From Rhopalosiphum padi (Eukaryota; Arthropoda; Insecta; Hemiptera; Aphididae), in NCBI RefSeq assembly GCF_020882245.1, contig NC_083599.1, positions 43,426,748-43,490,747 on the forward strand: DNA of 64,000 bases, read 5' to 3'. Every line of letters begins with the position of its first letter. Positions within the stretch are counted from its first letter, which is position 1. A program made the position numbers and the translations under genes. Under the pieces are notes generated by a model that worked only from the letters and a program-made list of their open reading frames with translations, searched no databases and was not told where the DNA came from. Positions 11,501-20,897 of the stretch are shown one piece after another.

Positions 11501-13575
11501 CCTAGGTGGCTTTCATGTAGTAGCTTGAATATAAAGGGTTTTAATTTGTAAGGAATTATGATTTTACCTCCCAAGTATAGGATACCCCTATTTACTACTA
11601 AATCATTTTTCATATTATAGTATAATTTGACAGAGTTATCTAAAGGTGGCTTATTCGGCCATCCAGTGAAGTAAAATTCAATTAGTTTGCTTAAGACTGG
11701 GTCTAATTCAGTTTGTTTTTTAATATCGCAGAATATGTTGTTGTTAAACCTATTCAAACAATGAACCGTTCCAATTGTTTCAAATTCATTAGGGTAACTT
11801 TCTGGACAAAAGTCTCTAGATAAGAGGTCAGCAATGAGCATTTTTTTTCCAGGAAGGTATTGTAAGTTAATATCGTAATCGAGTAATTTGAGTCTCATTT
11901 TTTGAAGTCTATTAGAAGGAATTTTATTTATATGTTTTTGCATGATGGCAACTAAAGGTTTGTGATCAGTTAACGCATTTATTTTTCGGCCAAATATGTA
12001 ATAGTGAAATTTTGTACAGGCAAAAATGAGGCTTAAAAATTCTTTTTCAATTTGTGCATAAGCTGTTTCTGCTTCAGACATACAACGCGACGCGAATGCA
12101 ATGGGCTTCTTTTCTTGAAGAAGACAGCACCCTAAACCATTTTTTGAAGCGTCACATTGAATTGTAATTTCCTTATCTGGGTTAAAGTGAGTTAAGACTG
12201 GTGGATTTGAAACACAACTTTTTAATTCATTTAAAGCTTCTGTATGCTTCTGATCCCATAACCAGATTACATCTTTTTTTAGGAGTCCCTAAAGGGACAG
12301 ATAATTGAGGAAATATTAGGAATAAAACCCTTAAGTAATTGAACATACCTATTAGTCTCTGTAATTCGATTAGAAATATAAATTTAAGTTAGATATCTTG
12401 AAGCGAATTTTTATCTCTCTTCAACACCGAGTTATCCCGATTCGACTGTATATAATAAATAAATAAATAAATAAATAAACCGGACTTTCTTTCACCGGAC
12501 TTTTGTTGATACATTTCCACTCGATATGTGCTTCCCAGTTTTCTTTAAATTAATGTAATAAATTATTTTTGTTGTATAAAAGCAATGGTTTTTAAATGAT
12601 GCCTGCTGCAACAATCGTTCTGCATCCGCCTGCGGCTGTACTGCTGCAGCCTTTCTGGCCGCAGCCGTTCTATTAATATTTATAATTAATATATTACATT
12701 AATGCTAACCGTTATTCAATGTTTTTTTTTATTTATTCAAATTAACATATTATTTACCATTAGTATTCCACATGTATATATTTTGAATTTTGATGTGGTT
12801 TAGGCTCTTTGGATTAAACTTGCTAATATACATTAGCATTATTATGATGAAATAATTGAGACAAATAAATAAAATAACAATTTCTTAATCATAACAATAA
12901 TATTGTGTTTGATTTTCAGAAAAATTATGTTTTTATCATAAATATTTTTAGTAAATAAAACTTCAATTATTAATTTTATAAAAACACCTACAACATTAAT
13001 TCTAAGTTCACCAAACATAGCATTAATAATAATAAATATATAGGTACATTACACCTAATACCTAGGTGTTATATTTTATGATTTTGATTTTATTTATTCG
13101 AATAGGCATATTATTTAACATAAGTACCTAGCAAACATATATTTTTATATTTTTATACTTGTTATGTGTGAATCCAAACAATAATATAGGTATTATCATT
13201 ATGTTAAAATACTAAAAAGAAACTTTTAATCCATTTATTAACCTATGTTTCAGAAAGGCGAAGAGAACCATTAAAAATTAGACCACCCCGTCGTCGCCGT
13301 TTCAGGACACTGTGTTGTAAGTTTCAAACACATTTTAGTACACAAATACACAATGCTGTTGAGTACAGAAAATTATTAAATATTTTTCTGCATAAAATAA
13401 TATTTATTTTTTAATACAATCTACATTATGAGCTAATAGATTAATTTAAATTTAATAGATTATCTGAGGATTTTGAATTTGTAAACAGAAATTAATTGTA
13501 CTTTATTTTGTAGATGAACCACCAAGAGGAGGAGAAGTATCAGGAAAGAAGAGAGTAAATTTGCAAAATATATGA
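8595..13575 (+). CDS. Possible four-exon gene, acidic N-terminus and arginine-rich C-terminus, piggyBac-transposase-like start
   Basis: Exon 1 is 8595-8754 after a pyrimidine-rich TTTTTTTCTTAG acceptor. It codes an acidic segment (DDMAFDSEDGGDSDAED) like the start of piggyBac transposases. Exon 2 is 8824-8910. Exon 3 (13254-13316, RREPLKIRPPRRRRF) and exon 4 (13514-13575, ending TGA) lie beyond a 4.3-kb intron filled with retroelement remnants. All four exons have GT and AG borders, the phases agree (1, 1, 1), and the sum is exactly 124 codons including the stop. Exons 1-2 are reasonable. The join to exons 3-4 rests only on phase and splice sites. No transposase core is present. Confidence 0.4.
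8911..9400. other. AT-rich intronic or spacer sequence with a (TA)n tract
   Basis: No coding signal. A TA dinucleotide run lies at about 9371-9394. Confidence 0.5.
9404..9690. repeat. Imperfect direct repeat, two copies about 186 bp apart
   Basis: The words CCTCTACAATTT, AGACTTTTT, GTACRA and GCGAGATATTAA recur in the same order from about 9415 and from about 9602, so a degenerate unit is present twice. It directly follows, on the minus strand, the truncated ORF at 9820-10375 and may be downstream sequence of that element. Confidence 0.6.
9820..10375 (-). pseudogene. Truncated gag-like ORF1 of a LINE
   Basis: Minus-strand frame starting at the ATG at 10375 (MPQSSGGTNRAG). It is rich in Asn, Ser and Pro and ends in a GNWHPLGAAKFFSNKF motif. 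That motif resembles the start of the nucleic-acid-binding part of aphid LINE ORF1 proteins, from memory of the family. The coding similarity then stops near 9820 and the frame runs on into the direct-repeat region to 9590. About 110 bp of GC-richer leader precedes the start. No zinc knuckles remain, so the element is 3'-truncated. Confidence 0.4.
10503..12290 (-). pseudogene. Ty3/gypsy pol fragment: RNase H and integrase
   Basis: Read leftward, the frame opens without a start near 12290 in the RT/RNase H junction (TIQCDASKNGLGCCLL near 12165). It continues through EKEFLSLIFACTKFHYYIFG and LSRDFCPE, and reaches an integrase finger with H-H and CNTCNKF near 11415. The integrase core begins VGADILTFAGSDYLVIVDYFSKW. 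A frameshift lies around 11100-11190, after which the C-terminal part resumes (LLEYRCTPIVSLQTSPSELLYSRLPRT, 11034-10738). A basic tail with TPRSYIVRN and KRTIKKP ends near 10503. Neither LTR is seen. It is a different family from the element at 3514. Confidence 0.8.
12291..13253. other. AT-rich spacer with a short LINE-like 3' tail
   Basis: GATTCGACTGTATATAATAAATAAATAA at about 12437-12478, ending in (TAAA)n, looks like the 3' terminus of a non-LTR element. It is followed by CCGGACTTT present twice (12480 and 12497). A GC-richer patch at 12600-12670 has alternating CTGC/GCAG words. Otherwise nothing coding is seen. Confidence 0.4.
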
Positions 13576-14666
13576 ATACATTCCTCTTGATATTTAATCT
13601 TTAGTGAGAAAAATACACAATATTATTAATTATGTATCTAAACTGAATGAATAGGTAGAATAAAAACAAACGTGGTCCATATTCAAAACGTTTAACATAA
13701 TAATATAATATTTTTAGCGAAATTTTCTTACCACTTATAAAGTGGCGACATACTTGTAAAAAAATTTGCAAACGGGGGTCGGATATTGTATAAATTGATT
13801 TGTATTGTTGGTGTTTTGCGCTATCTATTGGTCAAATATGATTTTGGTATATTTCGTAGATTTTTCATATGTTTGGACTACCTGCACTACCTTATCAAAT
13901 ATTGCTAGCGGAACATACGTAATAATTTCTGAACCTCGCGAAGTTGCGTTTTTAAATAAATATTGCAAAGTAAATGACTGATACGACAACGGCGGTTGTT
14001 TGTCACTAATGGTCCGTGGTAAGTCGGTCAATGTATAGGTGTCATAAATGTGTGAGGATGAAGTGGTTAGGTTTTTATCAAGATATGAAAAAAAAAACAC
14101 AATGTTTGTCACTGGTTTTTATTCGCCCGGCGTTGTTACGACAGTCAGACAGAAAAAAGAGACGTTGTGATAATGCAGTATGTGTTCGGCGGTCGTCCAT
14201 GAACCGTCGACAAAAAAAAAGTAAATATATAAAAACACAATACTGACTCCGTTGCTGTATAATGATCGCACGCACAACGACGTCGAGGTTATATCGGGTC
14301 AAGTAAACAATAAAAACACAATATGCGGCGTAAAGAAATAAAGAACACAGCGTGATGGCGTGGTTTACTACTTGGAGTAGAACAGGACTACAGGAGAAAA
14401 ACGCGAGTCGTCCGGACCACGAACATATTATTATATACTGTTGAGGACTGGCTACTGCTGGACTGGTGTGATTCGCTTATTGTCTCTAGTTCATTAATAA
14501 TCCGCTAGGTGCGCAACGCATACGTTCGCAGTAACATCCATAACTAAAGCTGCTGTCATGTATAAAAATGTCATGTATTAAAATTGAGTACAATACAAAT
14601 TATAAATTACTGTAAAATGTACTAAAAATTAATTTTTTCATACATAAGAATTCTGTTTGATACTTA
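13576..14666 (-). other. Spacer with one weak minus-strand reading frame (13825-14112)
   Basis: The 95-codon frame at 14112-13825 contains a segment (SRGSEIITYVPLAIFDKVVQ) that looks more protein-like than its surroundings, but I recognise no family. It could be a short relic of a captured or viral gene. The GC-richer part at 14120-14540 shows no long frame. Function unknown. Confidence 0.2.
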
Positions 14667-14670
14667 TTAA

Positions 14671-15525
14671 CTCTTTCCGGCACGGTGGAATACACGTAAT
14701 TCCACCAAAAAAATAGCCCGTCCGACACGGTGGGACAAATAGCATACCACCTATAATCTATTTTTTTTCTATTTTTCAGTCGTCTGTTGGTTTAATTTAA
14801 GATATTTAATATGTTTTCTATTATATATAGCTAATGCATATACATTTTTAGAAGGCTAAGATTATTAAAAAATAATTTAATTAATTTTCTTAAATTATTA
14901 TTTTTAAATATTTATTCTTAAAAATTGATGTTTAGTTTTCTCCTTATTGACTCGATCGATTTGCTCGATTATTATTTCATTGAATTCCAAATATAATATA
15001 GATTACTTTGGTTTTGGTTTTAATTAGCTATATGGCTAAGTATATGGCTTGATATTTGTGTAAAAGTGAGCATCCATTATATGTCCCACCGTGCAATATC
15101 GCGTGAGTATTCCATAGTGGACACCACCGGTGGTACGCGTACTGTGCGATTTCGTTTATTATTGGATTTATTGTTTATTATTCGTCGAAGTGTGCGATTT
15201 TATTATCTTATTTTTTATTTATTTTATTACAATGGCTAAACGTTATTCAGACCATGAAGTAAATGAAATGTTATTCGAAGATTTACCGTCAGATGACGAA
15301 AGTTTATCGTCTCTTGATGATACCAATGACGACGAAACATATGTTACCGAACCTAATAATAATACATTATTAGTTACCGACTCCGATTCAGACAGTGATG
15401 AAAATGTAGAGATTATAAATATAGAAGAAAATGTTACTTATATTCTCCCAAGTCCGCAAAAAAATCGTTCGTCAAATCGTCGAAAAAATCCAAATAAATT
15501 CACACCAAATGTTTTCTCGGCATAA
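14671..15525 (+). mobile_element. piggyBac-like element, left end plus transposase N-terminus
   Basis: TTAA at 14667-14670 is followed by CTCTTTCCGGCACGG. GACACGGTGGGAC near 14732 is inverted at about 15083 (GTCCCACCGTGC), giving subterminal repeats. A transposase start follows at 15232 and is lost after 15525, where a tandem-repeat region begins. The catalytic core and right end are missing. Confidence 0.7.
15232..15525 (+). pseudogene. piggyBac-like transposase, N-terminal fragment
   Basis: ATG 15232 gives about 97 residues. The protein opens MAKRYSDHEVNEMLFEDLPS, is very acidic (DDESLSSLDDTNDDE, then TDSDSDSDEN) and ends with a basic stretch (NRSSNRRKNPNKF), the layout of the region ahead of the piggyBac catalytic domain. 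An upstream in-frame ATG at 15130 would add a hydrophobic leader that is not expected for this family, so I prefer the start at 15232. The stop at 15523 follows what looks like a truncation point. Full family members are about 500-650 residues. Confidence 0.6.
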
Positions 15526-15539
15526 ATGCAGATTAGCTC

Positions 15540-15955
15540 CCAAGCGATTTTTTGGAAATTTTTTTTTTCAAAATGTATGTTTTTGAATGCCTAATTTGAT
15601 GGTACTTTCAAAAAAAGCCGATCGAACTTATTTTGGAAGTTATGGTAAAAAAACTTAGAAATGCTCAGTTTTTAGAATTTTTTTTTTTAGAAATGTTTGT
15701 ATTTATATGCTCAACATTTTGGTGGAATCAGAATTTGCCTATCGTACTTACTTTTTATGTTATTGTTAATAAACCACATAAAACTGAATTATAAAGTTAT
15801 TTCAAACATTTGCATATTTGAGAAACTCAAAATTGATTTTTTTGACTTTTTTTTTCATTCGATGAGTAATAACATAAATAAGTTTTTGGTGAAATCAGAA
15901 CTGACTTATATTTTTTGGTTTGGAAGATATAGATTAAAATAATAAGCAACAAAAA
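15540..15955. repeat. Degenerate tandem repeat, about three units of 100-160 bp
   Basis: Blocks that start with a T-run, then an ATG-rich segment, then GGT(A/G)GAATCAGAA or similar, then CGTACTTA and TTATG, recur from about 15560, 15680 and 15845. Identity is low but the order of words is kept. No coding function was seen. Confidence 0.45.
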
Positions 15956-15979
15956 ATCAAAATGTACAGGTAATGTATT

Positions 15980-17215
15980 TTATTCATAAATATAATATTC
16001 TACAAAGGAAGCCCCCAAATCCATATCACTATGCGGTGGTGTGTCAATAACCGTTGTCTCGGTGGACGGTACTCTTTTGGTATCCTGGTCCGGCTCAAAC
16101 TCTATCAATTCATCCTTCTGGAATGCCCATAGGTTAAGAGTCTGTTGTAACCTATCTGCCGTAACTTTCGCCTTGCCTGGTGGTAGCTGCTTGTCGTTGG
16201 TGAGCATCGTTATCCACTTATTCTTAGCAGCACGGAAACCTTTGTGTGTAATGATCCATCGGGCCACGGCTACTGCCCATTTCCTATTCCTGCCTCCACT
16301 CTCCATCACACCGATGACTCTCCGATAGTCACCCATTATCTTACTTCCGAAGGTTGCTGCCCTCGCCGGTATGTCCTTGACGTTTTTCTTTCAGTAGACA
16401 CGATGGTCCTGCTGGTCTTTTGGTCATGATCCCTTTCCTGGTGTCGGTGTTTTAAGAGCTTACTGTCCGTCTTGTCCTTTACCCTATCGTCTGGTATATC
16501 CCCTTCTATGGTTGCGATAAATGACGTGTCCACTCTCCGGTTTAGGATGCTTGCCGGTGGATTGGCGGGTGCTGTGAGTGTAGACCATAGTAACGCGGCC
16601 TCCATCTCGTCTAGCCTAGTACCCTCCGGCGCCCTGTTGCATGCCAGCCACATATCGTTTATTGCTGATGCCACGTCACCGGTAAAGTATGGCTGTTCCT
16701 GAGTCATCATACCCGGTTCTGGCCCAATATCTTCATGCCCTGCAAGCCGCCGGATAGGTTCTTCTTCCTCCACCGTATCCAGAGTGGGAGCGCTGTAAAC
16801 CTGTGGCATTCTTTGCTCTCCGCCCCTAGGGTTGAAAAGGCGGGGGTCGACACCGCGAGTGCTGGCTAACGGATCATCAACCTCTGGACGATATGGCTCC
16901 CTGATGTGCGGATTATCACACATAACTGAAGGTCTGCCCACCGTTGGAGCCGTAGCCCTCCCGTTCAGTAATGGGGGGGGAGAGGACTGCTGCTACAGCG
17001 CCCTGTTCTTTCGATGGCATGACGGGTCGAGTCCTCTCAACTTCGGGTCGGGTGTCAGATGGGTGGTAATGGAGGGCGTCGGAGTCGTTGTCGTCCCTCC
17101 AGTCTTTGTTCGCTCCCTTTATATGGGCCAGTAATATCCTCCTGTAAGACGGGTCTGCCCCAACCAACATCTTCTCAATATCCATGTCTAGTAGGCCGAA
17201 GGCGTCGTCGGTTAA
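15980..17215 (-). pseudogene. GC-richer broken coding block of unknown, possibly viral, origin
   Basis: Three minus-strand frames abut: 17215 to 16916, 16941 to 16336, and about 16380 to 15980. Together they span about 1.2 kb with only frameshifts between them (near 16925 and near 16380) and no other stops. Codon third positions are rich in G and C, unlike every neighbour. The product would be hydrophilic with acidic and Pro/Arg-rich stretches (VEEEEPIRRLAGHEDIGPEPG) and a C-terminal part rich in W, R and K (RKWAVAVARWIITHKGFRAAKNKW). I recognise no domain. The length, composition and lack of introns would fit an integrated RNA-virus structural or nucleocapsid-type gene, but that is inference. 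Similarity search needed to name it. Confidence 0.45.
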
Positions 17216-17279
17216 AACAGGAAAAAAAAAATATAATATTCTATTTGATACAACATAAAATATCTGCATCTATTCGGGT

Positions 17280-17560
17280 CAGTATATGATTTTGCACACG
17301 TATAATATGGTTTACCTATACGAGGTACCTGATTTGGTGACACGCAATGATGCCTGTGTATGATAGTCACATAATTGGTAATCTTCTGCCATGTATTTAA
17401 AGTACCTACATCTTGAGGGGTCCGTGTAATTTTTTTGGCATACAACAAATTGTGTTGTACTATTTTCTAAAAAAGCATTTGGTTTGTCACGTATTGAAAC
17501 AGGTAATCCATAATGACAAACATATAAACTTGCATCGAACATCCAACGATTCATCATGTA
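17280..17560 (-). pseudogene. Two tandem GRF-type zinc-finger modules
   Basis: Minus-strand frames 17566-17312 and 17448-17212 each carry one module. The first reads CHYGLPVSIRDKP, QFVVCQKNYTDPSRCRYFKY. The second reads CVSPNQVPRIGKPYY, TCAKSYTDPNRCRYFML. The spacing C-x-(C/Y)-G ... C ... CRYF is that of the GRF zinc finger, a single-stranded nucleic-acid-binding fold seen in some DNA-repair and topoisomerase proteins. The second cysteine of module one is Tyr, and a frameshift separates the modules, so this is a relic. The second module runs straight into the upstream edge of the GC-rich block. Confidence 0.5.
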
Positions 17561-17631
17561 CAACATAAATATTAGAATAATATCACGATTCGGAAAACAG
17601 TAATAGGAAAAAAAGTCCCGAAAAAAAACAT

Positions 17632-17900
17632 TATTCTTGTAAGTACTTGTACAGTTCTATAGTAAGTTGTGCTTTGTATTTTAGTGTATAAGTGTAAGGA
17701 ATAAAATGCTTGTACATATATTCATCTACCATAATAAGTAATAAACTAATAAATAATAGAAAAAAAAGTTTACTGGAAAATTTACCAAAATACTTATTCT
17801 TATACTGCAGTTGTACAGTTGTACTTTGTTCTTATTTTAGTGTGAAATGTATAGGTAGGTATAAAATATATTTTTTATCTACCATAATAACTATCATAAG
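17632..17900. repeat. Tandem duplication of about 165 bp, diverged
   Basis: TTGTACAGTT...TTTTAGTGTRWAA...ATCTACCATAATAA occurs from about 17649 and again from about 17812 in the same order. There is no coding content. Confidence 0.5.
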
Positions 17901-18084
17901 CTATATTATATTTTGATCCTATATTAATGGGTACACTAGAAAATTCCCCATTTCCGAATATCACACACAGTCATAATATAGGTAATGAGACTTTTGGATG
18001 ACATCGTATAATCGTATCGTTTCGTAATTTCGTCTATACGTTTGTTTTTAAATTTTATATTTTTTCGCAGTTAAAATTAAAAAA

Positions 18085-19450
18085 ATGGAGTTGAAATTAA
18101 TAAATTCTAACAAAAAATACCCTCAGGTATTAGGCATAAGGGATTTTTGTACAATTTCCACAAAGAATGCTCTAATTTTCTTCGTTGGAGGTATCAATAA
18201 AACAGCTCTATGAAGTGTCTATATTTTTTAAAAACTGATTTGAACATAACTAAGCCAACTTTTATTTCTGTAAATAACGATCATGTGCATGAATCAAATG
18301 AAAATCTTATTTCTGCGACTAAAATAAAAAATCTAATGGTGGAAAAAGCTAAACTAACAAACGATTTACCTGCTCAAATTTTCGCGAACGTACCCCGAAG
18401 TATACTCGCTGAATTGCTAAAAGAAGAATATCTAAAAAGAATAATTAGAAACCACAGAGCATGTAATTATCCACCTAAACCTACTTGTGGAAACGAAATA
18501 ATTATTGAAGGTAAATAATATTGTAAATTTTTAAAAGTAATTTTTATTTAAATTAAGTACCTACCTACATTTAATAAATTATTATACTAAACGTAGCTTA
18601 ACGCCTTAAACTAGGTACTCTTCAGTTGATTATTTTATTAATATTAATATTTTTCACATAATTTTAAATTATTAAAAATAAATTTTATTTTTTACACATA
18701 TTTTTTTAATTTACTAGGAGAGTATCGGGAATATGGAAATGAAAGATTTTTGCTGTATGATAATGGCCCAAATTCTTATGATAGAATTTTAATGTTCGCC
18801 ACTGATAACTGTCGTTATTGGCCAAATCTAATACCTGGTTTGTCGACGTTAATTTTGGCCTCGCTCCCGAATTTTTCAAGCAATTATATGTCATCCGTGT
18901 ACAAATAAATTCCGTATTTGTGACATCAGTATGTTGCATTCTGCTAATGGATTAGCTTTCCTACCACAGGATAAAGTACTGGACGGAATGACATGTCTAA
19001 AAGAAATAATGCCTCCAAATGCAGATGACCTTTTAACTTATTTTGATTCTTATTATGTGAATGGTACCTATAGGCGTGTAGGTTCAGGTTCTACCTTGCA
19101 TTTTAGAAAAATTCCACCTATATTTTCACCTTCCTCGTGGAATGTACATAATGCCACTTTAGTAGGGGGCATCGAACAAACAATATGACTGAAGGATGGT
19201 ATAACCGATTTTCAAAGCTATGTGGACATCCAACTATTTGAAAATTAATTAGGAAAATAAAAATGGAAATTTCCACAGATAAAGCGAAATTAGCTTTAGA
19301 TGCTGTTGGAGATTCGAAAACTGTTAAAAAACTAGGGCAAACTCGGACAGTAGAAAAACGGCTGCAAAATGTATGTATACAAATACAAGCGGGCAATATC
19401 GGTGTTTTAGATTTTTTTAACAGCCATAAGTCAAAATATAAGAAAAAGGT
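18085..19450 (+). pseudogene. FLYWCH/MULE transposase relic
   Basis: ATG 18085 starts a FLYWCH-like N-terminus, with a frameshift near 18190. The frame 18210-18518 continues with a DHVHESNE histidine pair and IRNHRACNYPPKP, common before the MULE core. An intron (GTAAAT at about 18512 to TTACTAG at 18717) is plausible. The core then appears in shifted frames: RILMFATDN, FGLAPEFFKQLYVIRVQ near 18860, and FSPSSWNVHN near 19125. The C-terminal TEGWYNRFSKLCGHPT near 19190 follows. The stretch with the first catalytic Asp (DGTF) is missing, and several frameshifts and stops are present. No terminal repeats were found. Confidence 0.65.
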
Positions 19451-19782
19451 GTACCTAATTATAACATTACATTATTAGATTTAAATTAAATTAAATTAAA
19501 TTAAATTTTAATATGTGATTTAAGTAAGTAATTAACATTTTTTATGATATTATATGATTTTTTTCCGTATTCTCGGTGAACAGTGAACACGCCAACTCGG
19601 CATATAATACCTATTACCTATATTATAATAATATATTATGCAACAGTATTACTTTAACCTATATTAAATATCAATACGTTTAATTGTTTAATATTATTAT
19701 TATTATTACGGTACAGAAGATACTTTTAAGAACAATACATTATAGATTGGTCATTACACTTTACACTCGTGACACCCACAGG
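19451..19782. other. AT-rich spacer
   Basis: Contains a TTAAA(T) repeat at 19482-19506 and an ATT-rich tract. No gene seen. Confidence 0.5.
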
Positions 19783-20897
19783 CAGTGTTGTGTTTTATCT
19801 AGATAGTTTTATTTTTATCTTTTATCTTATACAGATGAATGTGAAATATTTTATCTATGCTGTTATCTAAGATAAATAACTAAAATATCTAGATAACATT
19901 TAATTTTTAAATATTTATATAATAAGTAATGTTATTCAGGTATTTTATATTTTCCGATTAAAAAATTGTAAATTTATATTTAGTTTATTTTATTTATTTT
20001 TTTATATTTTTTAAATATACATTTATACATCATAACTAAAAATTATTATTGTAACTATTACCTATTCTGTATTCAGTTATATTATTATTTATTATATGAA
20101 TACTATATTACTATGTATTACTGTATTAGCATTGAATATATAAATATAATAGAATATAAATAATATAATAGTATATTTTATACTCTATAGACTATAGTCA
20201 ATGATTTTTTTCTTCATATTCTCAATAATAAACTATAAAAAAATAGTTAACGTTTTGGTTTAATTACGTATCGGCATATTCGTATCGTATTTGCCGACTG
20301 TCTACCATGGCTATAGATAGTATAGTATCTTATATAGCCATGCTGTCTAGTCTGTCTACACACAATTACACAATATAGTGATACCCGCATTCTACACTTA
20401 AAATTTGAAACTATCATAAAAAAAAATTATTATTGATTAATAATAAATATTACTAATAAGTAATAACTAATAGGTATTATAATCAGTATTCAATATTACG
20501 TAGTATAAAATAAAATATCTACAATACTAATTTTAGCATTGCAATAATATTATATACATGAATAGTGTATATCTATATTTTAATAATGTTTATATTTATA
20601 TTGTACCGATAACAATCTGTATTCTGTATCATTAAGTTCTATAATTAGATAAACATGGAATTTATTTCGGTATACCATTGACCAATCATAAATGCAATAA
20701 TTAATTTAATAGTTTAACCAAACACGGGAACATACTGTCGACTGTCACACACTCACACTGTTTACTGTTATTCACTGTCCAGTGCTCTAGTCTCTAATAG
20801 TAGTCATTTATACAGTTATCCGATATTCCGCCAACCTCACAATATTCGAATATTCGAATAAACCATTGTTATTTGTTACCTATCTGTTTTACACAAT

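Noticed and set aside
13825..14112. Densovirus-like relic on the minus strand
   Set aside because: I could not point to any motif that identifies such a virus, so it is listed only as a weak unknown frame.
16041..17134. Several plus-strand frames of 61-100 codons
   Set aside because: They are antisense to the minus-strand GC-rich block, which gives the longer and more continuous coding picture.
18706..18939. Minus-strand frame of 77 codons
   Set aside because: Antisense to the MULE core motif read on the plus strand.
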